Source of the DNA: Streptomyces sp. WMMB303
GTDB lineage: Bacteria > Actinomycetota > Actinomycetes > Streptomycetales > Streptomycetaceae
Length of the DNA: 64,000 nucleotides
Assembly (NCBI RefSeq): GCF_029351045.1
Contig: NZ_JARKIN010000001.1
Location: 488,501-552,500 of the forward strand
Reading direction: 5' to 3'
Below, in pieces: positions 16,086-24,466 of the stretch. A model generated the notes under the pieces. The model worked only from the letters and a program-made list of their open reading frames with translations, searched no databases and was not told where the DNA came from. Position numbers and translations under genes: made by a program. Position 1 is the first letter of the stretch; each line of letters opens with the position of its first letter.

Positions 16086-17291
16086 CTACTGCGGTGCTGA
16101 CTGTGACTGGGCAGCATACGTGCGAGGCGGCGGCCGCCAGTCGGCGATCCCCGCGAAGGCGCGGAGCGCGGCGGCGGGGGCGAGGTGGTCGAGGGCGACG
16201 AGTGCCGCGTCGCGCAGCATGCAGCTCGCGGCGCCGGTCAGGGTCGTCGCACGACTGGCGCGGGCCGAGCGCCGCACGACCTCGGTGGTGCGGGGCAGCC
16301 GGTGCCGGGTGTAGCGCGCCAGCGCCTCGGCGGGCTCGCCCGCCGGGTCGGCGAACCGGGCCAGCACGGCCGCATCCTCCAGCGCCTGGTTGCCGCCCTG
16401 CCCCAGGCCGGGCGTCATGGGGTGGGCCGCGTCGCCCAGCAGCGCGACCCGCCCGGCGTGCTGCGAGGGCAGCGGATCGATCAGATGGTGGACGTCGTTG
16501 CGCAGTACGGCGCTGTCCGGCACCTCCGCGAGGAGCTGCGGGATCGGCCGGTGCCAGGTGCCGTACAGCCGCAGCAGCGCGGCGCGTTCGCCCTCCGGGT
16601 GCTGCTGCCCGGCGGGAAGCACGGCGGCCGCGTAGGCGTAGACCCTGCCGTCCGGGAGGGTCTGGGTGCCCCATATCCCGCCCCTCCCCCAGGTCTCGTG
16701 CGGCTCGACCTCGCCCGCGGGGCGCTCGGCGAGGAAGCGCCAGGTGGTGCAGCCCGCGTAGCGCGGACCCGGGTGTGCGGGGAAGAGGGCGCGGCGGGCC
16801 GGCGAGTGGATGCCGTCGGCGGCGACGACGAGATCGGCGGTGCGGGTCGCACCGTCCGCGGTGGTCACCGAGGCGGGGCGGGTGCGGGAACCCGGGTCGG
16901 CGAGAGTGGCGGCGGCCCCGGTGCGCAGTTCGACGGAGGCGGGCAGCCTGGCGCGCAGGAGGTCGACGAGGGCGGCGCGGGAGAGCAGCACCGTGGGGTC
17001 GCCGAAGCGCGCGGCTGCCCGGTCCGCGGTCGTCCGGGCGAGCCAGCGGCCCGACGGGGCGCGCACACCTCCCTGCCCCGTCCAGGTGCGCAGGTCGCGT
17101 ACGGGGTCGCCGAGGCCGATCACGTCCAGGGCGCGCAGCCCGTTGGGGGCGAGGGCGATGCCGGCGCCGACGGACTCCAGCCGCGGGGCGCGTTCCAGGA
17201 CGGTGACGGTCCAACCGCGGTCGCCGAGTGCGGCCGCGGCCGCCAGCCCGCCGATACCGGCACCGATGACGAGAGCGTGGGGCGGGCTCAC
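16086..17291 (-). CDS. FAD-dependent aromatic-type monooxygenase
   Basis: A 401-residue flavoprotein monooxygenase of the PHBH/salicylate hydroxylase class. It has the dinucleotide-binding motif GAGIGG (residues 10-15), the DG motif in DLVVAADGIHSPARRALF, which contacts FAD and NAD(P)H, and GDAAHPMTPGLGQGGNQALEDA, which binds the FAD ribityl chain. These enzymes hydroxylate aromatic or polyketide-like rings with O2 and NAD(P)H. The GTG at 17291 is supported by GAGGAGG. It diverges from the TetR gene at 17376 across two perfect operator palindromes, so the substrate is probably the inducer of that regulator. Confidence 0.9.
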   Translation of the reverse strand: MSPPHALVIGAGIGGLAAAAALGDRGWTVTVLERAPRLESVGAGIALAPNGLRALDVIGLGDPVRDLRTWTGQGGVRAPSGRWLARTTADRAAARFGDPTVLLSRAALVDLLRARLPASVELRTGAAATLADPGSRTRPASVTTADGATRTADLVVAADGIHSPARRALFPAHPGPRYAGCTTWRFLAERPAGEVEPHETWGRGGIWGTQTLPDGRVYAYAAAVLPAGQQHPEGERAALLRLYGTWHRPIPQLLAEVPDSAVLRNDVHHLIDPLPSQHAGRVALLGDAAHPMTPGLGQGGNQALEDAAVLARFADPAGEPAEALARYTRHRLPRTTEVVRRSARASRATTLTGAASCMLRDAALVALDHLAPAAALRAFAGIADWRPPPRTYAAQSQSAPQ

Positions 17292-17311
17292 GGGGCCTCC
17301 TCGATGTCGCA

Positions 17312-17355
17312 ACTACAGATGTAGTAAGCGAGGCCCATCGTACTACAGGTGTAGT
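17312..17355. promoter_or_regulatory. Twin 14-bp palindromic operators
   Basis: Two palindromes lie in the 84-base gap between the divergent FAD-monooxygenase and TetR genes. ACTACAGATGTAGT is at 17312-17325 and ACTACAGGTGTAGT at 17342-17355, exactly 30 bases apart centre to centre, that is on the same face of the helix. Each has perfect 6-base arms ACTACA/TGTAGT around a two-base centre. They are most likely the binding sites of the adjacent TetR protein. Confidence 0.8.
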
Positions 17356-17375
17356 GATCCCGGTAGATTGCCCCC

Positions 17376-17984
17376 ATGACTGCACGTGCGGCCGCCACTC
17401 CCCGCGCCACGCTGATCGCCGACACCGCCATCAGGCTGCTGGCGGAGCGCGGCATGCGCGGGCTCACCCATCGCGCGGTGGACGAGGCGGCCGGACTGCC
17501 ACCGGGCTCCACCTCGAACCACGCGCGCACCCGGGCAGCCCTGCTGGAGGCGGCCGTACGGCGGCTGACGGAACTGGAGGGCGCCGTGCTGCACACCGCG
17601 GACATGGCGGCGGCCGCCGGGGCGGCCGAGGGACCCGGCCCGTTCGCCGGTCTCGTCGCGACCGCGCTGCACCGCCATCTGACCCGGCACCGCGCCCTGC
17701 TGGTGGCCCGCTACGAACTGGCGCTGGAGGCCACCCGCCGCCCGGAACTGCGGGCGCACTACGACAGGACCGGGCTGAGCGACTTCGCCGGGCCGCTGCG
17801 CACCTTGCTCACCGCAGCCGGCTCCAGCGACCCCCAGCGGCACGCCCTCTCGCTGCTGGCCTGGTGCGACGGGATCCTCTTCAGCTGCACGGCGGGCACC
17901 TTCAACAGCACCGTCCCCACCGAGGAGGAACTGCGGGAGAGCGTGCGGGAGATTCTCACCGGGATGCTGGCACCGCGCGGCTGA
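17376..17984 (+). CDS. TetR family transcriptional regulator
   Basis: A 202-residue regulator. The N-terminal helix-turn-helix is complete: ATLIADTAIRLLAERGMRGL, then THRAVDEAAGLPPGSTSNH, where RAVDEAAGLPPGSTSNHARTR is the recognition part. A variable all-helical ligand domain follows, containing TRHRALLVARYELALEATRRPELR. The gene diverges from the FAD-monooxygenase/oxidoreductase pair, and two identical-type palindromes lie between them, so it probably represses that operon and itself. There is no good ribosome site before ATG 17376, which may indicate a leaderless or near-leaderless mRNA. Confidence 0.9.
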   Translation: MTARAAATPRATLIADTAIRLLAERGMRGLTHRAVDEAAGLPPGSTSNHARTRAALLEAAVRRLTELEGAVLHTADMAAAAGAAEGPGPFAGLVATALHRHLTRHRALLVARYELALEATRRPELRAHYDRTGLSDFAGPLRTLLTAAGSSDPQRHALSLLAWCDGILFSCTAGTFNSTVPTEEELRESVREILTGMLAPRG

Positions 17985-18047
17985 CACCGGCGCCGGCCAC
18001 CGGCGCGGCGGAACTGCCCCCGCACCTGCGGCCAGCAGGATGGCCGC

Positions 18048-18659
18048 ATGACCACACACGAGGACCAGCCGGCCGCCGGGCTGCGGACCGCGCCCCAGGA
18101 GGGAGCGGCCGGCGGCCGCAGCGGGCAGCCCCAGGGACCGCCGGTCGGCGCGGTGAGCGGACTCCCACTACCCCAGGGCGACGGAGCCGAGCGGCAACTG
18201 CTGGAGCAGTGGCTGGACTTCCAGCGCGCCACGCTGGCCGCCAAGTGCGCCGGGCTCAGCGACGAGCAGCTCAGGACCGCCTCGGCGCCGCCCTCCGGGC
18301 TGACGCTGCTGGGACTGGTGCGGCACCTGACCAAGGTGGAACGGCACTGGTTCCGGTTCGTGTTCGGTGAGGCGGACTCCGAGCCGCTCTACTCCTCGAA
18401 AGACAAACCGGACGGCGACTTCGCGGTGGCGGACGCGGACAGCGGAGCGCGGACGCTGGCCGTCTGGCGGCAGGAGGTCGACCGGGCCCGCAGGTCAGCG
18501 GCCGCACGCTCGCTCGACGACACGGGAACCAGCCCGTGGCGTCCGGCCTGGACCAACTCCCTGCGGTGGATCCATCTGCACGTGATCGGTGAATACGCGC
18601 GGCACAACGGCCACGCCGATCTGCTGCGGGAGCGCATCGACGGCAGGACCGGCTTCTGA
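18048..18659 (+). CDS. DinB-family (DUF664) putative metal-dependent transferase
   Basis: A 203-residue four-helix-bundle protein of the DinB/DUF664 family. The first 45 residues are a low-complexity extension. Helix 1 begins RQLLEQWLDFQRATLAAKCAGL. The three-histidine metal site is given by LGLVRHLTKVERHWF and IHLHVIGEYARHNGHADLLRE. Many members are thiol (mycothiol or bacillithiol) S-transferases, and mycothiol use would fit an actinobacterium; the substrate is unknown. AGGA precedes the ATG by about nine bases. This is not the DNA polymerase also called DinB (see 49980). Confidence 0.85.
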   Translation: MTTHEDQPAAGLRTAPQEGAAGGRSGQPQGPPVGAVSGLPLPQGDGAERQLLEQWLDFQRATLAAKCAGLSDEQLRTASAPPSGLTLLGLVRHLTKVERHWFRFVFGEADSEPLYSSKDKPDGDFAVADADSGARTLAVWRQEVDRARRSAAARSLDDTGTSPWRPAWTNSLRWIHLHVIGEYARHNGHADLLRERIDGRTGF

Positions 18660-18731
18660 ACACTCCCCGATCACTCCTGAGGGGGCTTCCGCACCGCGGC
18701 CCGGGTGGGAAGAGTTGCCGGAGTGTCACGC

Positions 18732-19262
18732 ATGACGAAAGCCATGGCCCTGTTGGGAGTGGCGCTCTCGACCACCACCGGGTGCATCACCGTCCAGGGC
18801 GGTCCCGGTGAGCCGCACGGCAGACCCGCAGCCCAGCACTCCCACCCGCCCCGCGGCGGGGCCGTACCGACCCGCCGCCTGGTGCGGCCCCCGGCGAAGG
18901 AAGCGCTGTCCCAGGTGCCGCGCCGGGGAGCCGGACCGGCCCCCTCCCCCGGTGCACAGCCCCCGGGAAGCGGCGCGCCCGGCAACCGCGAGGACGCGCA
19001 CCCGGCGGCCACGGCAGGCCATCCGGGTCAGCGGCCCGCGCCTCCCCGACCGCGGCCCGGCGCACCGGGCCGGGATCCGGCGCAGGTCATCGGCGGCGGG
19101 ACGGGTCGCGGACACGACGGCCCCGGGGTGCGTGAGCGGCACCGGCGCAACCACCACCCGCCGCGTCCGAACAGTGCCGTCTGCGAGCTGGGCGAGTCCT
19201 ACGGGCGCTGGGAGGCGGACAGCACACAGGCGCGCATCTGCCGCTCCCGGTACGGGAGGTGA
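18732..19262 (+). CDS. Putative lipoprotein, proline-rich
   Basis: A protein of about 176 residues. It starts TKAMALLGVALSTTTGC, which looks like a lipoprotein signal with the cysteine at residue 18, although TTG before Cys is a weak lipobox. The middle is disordered and rich in Pro, Gly, Arg and His. The last 30 residues, NSAVCELGESYGRWEADS followed by ARICRSRYGR, are the conserved part, with two cysteines likely to form a disulphide. A similar C-terminal motif occurs in other actinobacterial lipoproteins of unknown function. The GTG at 18723 is an alternative start. Confidence 0.6.
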   Translation: MTKAMALLGVALSTTTGCITVQGGPGEPHGRPAAQHSHPPRGGAVPTRRLVRPPAKEALSQVPRRGAGPAPSPGAQPPGSGAPGNREDAHPAATAGHPGQRPAPPRPRPGAPGRDPAQVIGGGTGRGHDGPGVRERHRRNHHPPRPNSAVCELGESYGRWEADSTQARICRSRYGR

Positions 19263-19465
19263 CACCGGCCCTGCGGAACCTGGCCCCTCCGGGACGGCGG
19301 CAGGCACCGCCCCCGCCGGGACGCCCGCAGCTCGGCCACCGGCCCGGCCGCGGACCCGCGTCCGGGGCGCGACCCGGCGGAGAGCGGACGCCCGGTCGGG
19401 GAGCGCAGGCACCATGCCGGGCGGCGACCGCTCCGGGAGGGGGAATCCGCTCCGGCAGGCGCGCG

Positions 19466-20017
19466 CTATGCCTGCGGGTCCGGGCCGCCGCCCGGGCCCT
19501 CGGCGTCGCCCGGGTACCCGCCCGGTGAGGCGGCGCCGTCGGCGATCCGCTTCTCCAGGCGTTCGGCAGCGGCGAGGAGGCCCTGCCGGTACGCGTCCGC
19601 GGGGAGCGCGTCGAGCCTCCGCCGGGCCTGCTCCAGCTCGCTCCGGGCCGCCTCCTCGTCACCCAGCTTGACGTGATCGGCGGCGAGGTCGAGGTACAGC
19701 GAGGGGTACAGCGACCGGACCGCCGAGCGGTGCTGCTCCCGGCCGGCCCCGTCCTGCTCCAGCGCGTCGGCGGCCGCGAGGGCGCGCAGATCCCAGGCGA
19801 GCTCGTCGACCGGGTCGTCCTGGGTGTCGGCCATGTAGTGCGCGATCGTGCAGCGGTGGAACAGGTCGGCGTCGATGTCGGTTTCCGTCCACAGCGCGGC
19901 GAAGCGGTTCCGGGCTTCTTCCCGGTCGCCACCGCGGTGCAGCATGACCGCCTGGCCGATTCTGACCATCGTCGCGTGCTCCGCGCCCTGGGGCACGTCC
20001 TGCTGGGGCTCCGCCAC
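19466..20017 (-). CDS. Tetratrico-repeat-like conserved protein
   Basis: A 183-residue, highly helical and acidic protein. It contains paired helices such as MVRIGQAVMLHRGGDREEARNRFAAL, HRCTIAHYMADTQDDPVDELAWDLRAL and LAADHVKLGDEEAARSELEQARRRLDAL, which look like degenerate tetratricopeptide repeats. The GTG at 20017 has GGGAGGAG six bases upstream. The C-terminal tail is Gly/Pro-rich. Family function is unknown. It lies downstream of ung on the same strand, about 90 bases apart. Confidence 0.72.
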   Translation of the reverse strand: MAEPQQDVPQGAEHATMVRIGQAVMLHRGGDREEARNRFAALWTETDIDADLFHRCTIAHYMADTQDDPVDELAWDLRALAAADALEQDGAGREQHRSAVRSLYPSLYLDLAADHVKLGDEEAARSELEQARRRLDALPADAYRQGLLAAAERLEKRIADGAASPGGYPGDAEGPGGGPDPQA

Positions 20018-20109
20018 GAGGGGCTCCTCCCGTTCGCCGAGTGCTGAGGACACGACGCTAACGGTCGCCTCCGACGATGGCGCCCACCCCCGGCTGAGCC
20101 CCGCGTGGC

Positions 20110-20787
20110 TCAGCTCCGACCGGGGATGCGCCAGTTGACGGGCGTGTGGCCCTGGGCCGCGACGGCCTCGTCGATCCGGGTGAAGGGCCGGGATCCGAAG
20201 AAGCGCTTCGCCGACAGCGGTGAGGGGTGAGCACCCTGCACCACCGCGTGCCGTTCGGTGTCGATGAGCGGCAGCTTCTTCTTCGCGTAATTGCCCCACA
20301 GCACGAACACCGCCGGGTCGGGCCGGTCCACGACGGCGCGGATGACCGCGTCGGTGAACTTCTCCCACCCCTTGCCCTTGTGCGAGTTGGCCTCGCCCTC
20401 GCGCACGGTCAGCACTGCGTTGAGCAGCAGCACGCCCTGCTCGGCCCACGGCATCAGATAGCCGTTGTCCGGCACGGGGTGACCCAGCTCGTCCTGCATC
20501 TCCTTGTAGATGTTGCGCAGCGAGGGCGGGGTGCGCACGCCCGGACGGACCGAGAAGCACAGACCGTGCCCCTGGCCCGCGCCGTGGTACGGGTCCTGGC
20601 CGAGGATGAGCACCTTCACCTGCTCGTACGGGGTCGCGTCGAGTGCGGCGAACACCTCCTCGCGGGGCGGGTAGACCGGCCCCCGCTCCCGCTCCTCCTC
20701 GACGAACTCCGCCAGCTCCTTGAAGTAGGGCTTCTCGGTCTCCTCACCGAGGACGCCCTGCCAGGACCGGGGCAGCATTTCCTTCAC
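20110..20787 (-). CDS. ung: Uracil-DNA glycosylase
   Basis: A 225-residue family 1 uracil-DNA glycosylase, which removes uracil from DNA to start base-excision repair. All motifs are intact: the water-activating loop LILGQDPYHGAGQGHGL with catalytic Asp65, the uracil-binding SLRNIYKEM and LLLNAVLTVREGEANSHKG regions, and the DNA-intercalating loop HPSPLSAKRFFG with the catalytic His. Length is normal. The start is the GTG at 20787, with GGAGGT upstream. An IS110 element begins a few hundred bases upstream. Confidence 0.96.
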   Translation of the reverse strand: MKEMLPRSWQGVLGEETEKPYFKELAEFVEEERERGPVYPPREEVFAALDATPYEQVKVLILGQDPYHGAGQGHGLCFSVRPGVRTPPSLRNIYKEMQDELGHPVPDNGYLMPWAEQGVLLLNAVLTVREGEANSHKGKGWEKFTDAVIRAVVDRPDPAVFVLWGNYAKKKLPLIDTERHAVVQGAHPSPLSAKRFFGSRPFTRIDEAVAAQGHTPVNWRIPGRS

Positions 20788-21122
20788 GCGCTGTTACCTC
20801 CGCTGCGGTGGTGCACTTCCGTCGTGCTCACTGACCGCACCGAAGGTACCGTCCCGCACTGACATTTAGCGTTGTCCTTGGCTCTTCTGGATCTTCGAGG
20901 GGCTGCGTAGGGTGCGTCGGGTCCGGTTCTTCCGGCACGGCTGGATCACTGACCGAAGCGTCTGCTTGCAGGCGACTTCTCAACGCTGATCGACGGCTGG
21001 ACGAACCGCCCGACGCACGTGCGTCCCTGTTGGGAACCCGTGGCCGCGCCCGGCGTGGACCACTGCTACCGAATGTCCGGTCAGCACAACCCTGCGGAAC
21101 ACGCGCTCAGGGGCCGTGGCGG
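20788..21122. other. Left flank of the IS110 element
   Basis: About 330 bases between ung and the transposase start. No gene is seen. GGCTCTTCTGGATCTTCGAG around 20880-20899, followed by GGTTCTTCCGG near 20921, is unlike the rest of the neighbourhood and vaguely resembles insertion-sequence termini of the ISL3 kind, without a second copy to confirm it. The true left end of the IS110 element must lie somewhere in this stretch but cannot be fixed, because IS110 elements lack clear inverted repeats. Confidence 0.35.
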
Positions 21123-22586
21123 ATGTCCCGGGCGGCAACAACACTGCGCCGAGACGGGATACAGCCGTTGAGAATCCACCTGGGCATCGATGTGGCCTGC
21201 CGGGCCTCACACCGTGCCACCTGCACCGACGCCACCGGAGAGGTCCTCATCTCCGGACGACGTTTCACCACCACCGCTGACGACCTCGAACGGTTATGGG
21301 CGACCCTGCCGGCCTCCGACGACATCATCGTGATCATGGAACCGACCCGTAACGCCCGGGTGCCGCTGGCAGCCTGGTTCCAGGACCGTGGCGCCACGGT
21401 CGTGCTGGTGCCTCCGGAGCAGTCCTCCGACCTGCGCGACTACTACAACAAGCACACCAAGAACGACCGCCTGGACTCCCGCGTCCTGGCCCGGCTGCCG
21501 CTCCTGCACCCCGAGGGCCTGCGGTCCCTGTCGGACACCGGCCCCGCACACCCCTTGCGCCGCGCCGTCCGCCGCCGCAGCTCGCTGGTCGAGCGCCGCA
21601 CCGCATCCTTCTACCGGCTCGACGCCCTGCTGGAGCTGATGGGACCCGGCTGGGGCAATGCTCTGGGCTCAGGCGCCTACTGCAAGGCCGCCCTCGCGGT
21701 GCTCCAGCGCACCGGCGCCGACCCCCACGCCCTCCGCCGCCTGGGCCCCAAACGGCTGACGGCCCTGCTGATCCGCCACAGCCGCGGACAGTGGCGCGAG
21801 GACCGCGCCGAGAAGATCACCCAAGCGGCCCGCGAAACCCTCAAGCTCTGGCCCGCCGGCCTGCTCGACTACGCCGAACTGGCCGAGGACATCGCCGCTG
21901 AGGCCCAGCTCGCCGACCACCTGAACACGCAGATCACCATGCTGGAGGACCGGATCGCCGTCCTCTACGAAGAAGCCGACCCCGGCCGGATCATGGCCTC
22001 CGGGCCGGGCCTGGGCGTCATCACGGCAGCGGGCATCCTCGGACGCCTGGGAGACCCCAACCGGTTCACCAGCCTCGCGGCCATCCGCTCCTTCACCGGA
22101 CTGGTGCCCCGAGTCAGCCAGTCCGGCCTGACCGGCCGCCACGGACCGCCCACCCGGGCCGGCGACCCGGGACTACGCGAAACCGCCTTCAAGGCCGCCG
22201 ATCTGGCCCGCCACGTCGACCCCACCCTGGCCAGCCGCTACCACGACCTGGTGGTCGACAAAGGCAAGCACCACAACTCCGCCCTCTGCACGCTCGCCGC
22301 GATGCTGATCACACGACTCGCCGCATGCTGACGCAACGGCACCCTCTACGAACTCCGGGACACCGACGGCCGCGAGATCAGCGAAGCCGAAGGCCGCGCC
22401 ATCTGCGCCACCCAATACAAGATCGACAAGACCGAGCGCGCCAAGACACTGACCCGCAGGCGCAGCCAACGCCTCAAAGACACCACGACGAGCCGACGCG
22501 ATCAGGAGTCGCTCAGCGCTCCGGCAGCCGGCTCGTCTGCGAACCAGCCTACGAACGCCGCCCGAAGAACACCACAACGGGCTTGA
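21123..22586 (+). pseudogene. IS110 family transposase, interrupted by in-frame TGA
   Basis: The intact part (21123-22331, about 402 codons) has the RuvC-like DEDD domain of IS110 transposases: Asp in HLGIDVAC, Glu in IIVIMEPT, and the two aspartates of KNDRLDSRVLARL. The Transposase_20 domain follows, with ASGPGLGVITAAGILGRLGD and the catalytic-serine region FTGLVPRVSQSG. Translation stops at TGA 22329-22331 inside AAC(stop)RNGTLYELRD. The same frame then continues for 84 family-like codons (RDTDGREISEAEGRAICATQ) to TGA 22584-22586. One TGG-to-TGA change explains this. The leucine codon at 21294-21296 is TTA. The start is uncertain (ATG 21123, or TTG 21168). Confidence 0.85.
21123..22586 (+). 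mobile_element. IS110-family insertion sequence (ends unresolved)
   Basis: The only mobile element in the window. It is recognised from its DEDD/Ser transposase. It sits between ung and the ABC binding-protein gene, both oriented leftward. Elements of this family transpose without terminal inverted repeats and often carry a non-coding RNA (bridge RNA) in the flanks. The flanks here are about 330 bases left and about 45 bases right of the coding frame, so the element coordinates are a minimum. Confidence 0.7.
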
Positions 22587-22633
22587 CGTCCGTTAGGAAC
22601 TCAGCGCAGGACGGCCCCGGCGGCACCCCGTGG

Positions 22634-24220
22634 CTACCAGCTCGACTTCTTGTACAGCTCCCAGACGCGCATGATGACCGAGGTGTCGACGGCCCACTCG
22701 ACCCCCGCGACATCCTTCTCGGCGGCGATGTAGACCTTGCCCTGCCACAGCGGCAGCAACCGCACGTCTTCAGCCATCTCCCGCTGCACCTTGGCGAACG
22801 ACTGACCGGCCGCGCCGCGGTCGCTCTGCCGCCGCGAGTACGGCAGCAGCTCCTCGGTCAGCTTCCGGTTCTTGTACGGGGTGCCCATCGCGTTCTTGTC
22901 CCCCACGAAGGGGGTGATGTAGTTGTCCGCGTCCGGGAAGTCGGCGGACCAGCCGCGGCCGAAGACCGGGTACTGCCCCTTGAGGTAACCGTCCTGGAAG
23001 TTCTCCCAGGAGCGCGACCGCAGCGTGATGTCGAACAGTCCGGAGTCCTCCAGTTGCTCCTCGAGCTCGGCGAACTCGCGGCTCGTCGAGTCGCCGTACC
23101 GGTCCTCGGCGTACCAGAGGGTGAGCTGCACCTTGTCGGTGATGCCCGCGTCCCGGAGTATGGTGCGCGCCTTCCCGCGGTCGGGCTCCCCGTAGCGGTC
23201 GAGGTAGGCGTTGGTGTGCCCGGTGATGCCCGTCGGGACCATGGAGTAGAGCGGGTTCGCGGTGCGGTCGTAGACCTCGCGCACCAGCTTCTTGCGGTCG
23301 ACGAGCTGGGCGACGGCGCGGCGTACGGCGGGTTCGGCGGCCTGCTCGTCCTTCGGGTTGAAGACCAGGAAGTGCACCTCGGAGCCGGTGATCTCGCTCA
23401 GGTCGAAGGAGGTGTCACCCGTGGTGGCGGCCTCCTGGAACTTCAGTACCTGATCGGAGGTCAGGCCGCGGTAGGTGAGGTCTATTCGGCCGTGCTCGAG
23501 GTCGCCGACCATCTTGGTGGACCGCTTGTAGTAGCGGATGGTGACCGCGTCGTTCCGGATCTTGGCGGTGCCTTTGTAGTCGTCGTTCCGGACGAGCACG
23601 GCCCGCTTGCCGGGCTCGTAGCTCTTGAGCTCGTAGGGCCCCGAGCCCGTCACCTCGTTGCCAGGCCGCAGGCTCGCGCGGGGGTAGTCGTCGGGGTCGA
23701 CGAGGGAGGTGGCGGGAGTGGAGAGGATGAAGGGGAAGGTCGCGTCGGACTTCCTGAGCCGGAAGACCACCACCCGGCTGCTCTTCATCTCGACCTGCTC
23801 CAGATTGGCCAGCAGCGCGGCCGGCCCCTTCGGCGACTCGATCGAGGTGATGCGGTCGAAGGAGTGCTTCACCGCTTGGGCGTCCAGCTTGCGGCCGCTG
23901 GAGAACTTCAGCCCTTCCCGCAGCTCGCAGCGGTAGATCCGGCTGGCCGAATCGGTGAACCCGCAGTCCTCCGCGGCCTCGGGTTCCGGCGTGGTCCCGG
24001 TGTTCGGGATGGTCATGAGGGTCTGGAAGACGTTCCGGTACAGCTCCCAGGAGCCGTCCCAGGCAGCAGCCGGGTCCAGGGAGCTGGGGGCGCTTGTGGT
24101 GCCGACCACGATCTTGTGCTCCTCGCCCCCGTCACCCCCGGAGAGCGCGCTGCACCCCGCCAGGAGCACGAGGGAGAGTATGGTCGCTGCGGCTTTCAGC
24201 AGCCCATTCCGGTCGAACAC
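22634..24220 (-). CDS. Peptide-type ABC transporter substrate-binding lipoprotein
   Basis: A 528-residue SBP_bac_5 (DppA/OppA) family solute-binding lipoprotein. The signal ends LVLLAGC with the lipidated Cys at residue 23. Family blocks are TSAPSSLDPAAAWDGSWELYRNVFQTLM, CELREGLKFSSGRKLDAQAVKHSFDRI, GSGPYELKSYEPGKRAVLVRNDDY and GWSADFPDADNYITPF. It binds oligopeptides or similar ligands outside the cell and delivers them to a permease. No permease or ATPase genes lie next to it, so it is an orphan here. GTG 24220 has GAGGAG seven bases upstream. Confidence 0.92.
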   Translation of the reverse strand: MFDRNGLLKAAATILSLVLLAGCSALSGGDGGEEHKIVVGTTSAPSSLDPAAAWDGSWELYRNVFQTLMTIPNTGTTPEPEAAEDCGFTDSASRIYRCELREGLKFSSGRKLDAQAVKHSFDRITSIESPKGPAALLANLEQVEMKSSRVVVFRLRKSDATFPFILSTPATSLVDPDDYPRASLRPGNEVTGSGPYELKSYEPGKRAVLVRNDDYKGTAKIRNDAVTIRYYKRSTKMVGDLEHGRIDLTYRGLTSDQVLKFQEAATTGDTSFDLSEITGSEVHFLVFNPKDEQAAEPAVRRAVAQLVDRKKLVREVYDRTANPLYSMVPTGITGHTNAYLDRYGEPDRGKARTILRDAGITDKVQLTLWYAEDRYGDSTSREFAELEEQLEDSGLFDITLRSRSWENFQDGYLKGQYPVFGRGWSADFPDADNYITPFVGDKNAMGTPYKNRKLTEELLPYSRRQSDRGAAGQSFAKVQREMAEDVRLLPLWQGKVYIAAEKDVAGVEWAVDTSVIMRVWELYKKSSW

Positions 24221-24356
24221 GTGCGCGCTCCTCAGTCGGCGGTGCCTTACCTCTGGTGCGGGTGCCCACGGGGTGCGTCCACGCTCCGACGTCACCCGAC
24301 TACGGGAAAACGTTTGGACATTACCCCAGGCACAGCCGTGACGGAGCAGAACGAAC

Positions 24357-24394
24357 TGTCCGGGTGCCGGGACTTGGAGTCCGACACCCGGACA
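24357..24394 (-). terminator. Hairpin after SDR gene pair
   Basis: Perfect 10-base arms TGTCCGGGTG (24357-24366) and CACCCGGACA (24385-24394), with a partly pairing interior. The hairpin lies about 70 bases beyond the stop of the leftward SDR gene at 24467 and before the ABC binding-protein gene. There is no T-tract, so it is assigned as a likely terminator only by position and stem strength. Confidence 0.5.
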
Positions 24395-24466
24395 TAAGAG
24401 CCATAGGCCGCTCGGTGCGCGAAACCGCTGCACCTGTCCGACGTCCGTACGGGCGCGCCTATTGTG

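Noticed and set aside
20880..20935. Possible ISL3-type terminus (GGCTCTTCTGGATC)
   Set aside because: There is only one weak copy, with no partner repeat and no transposase, so it is not reported as an element.
22325..24397. Plus-strand frame of 690 codons crossing the ABC binding-protein gene
   Set aside because: It lies opposite a lipoprotein gene with full family motifs, and it begins in the IS110 tail in another frame.
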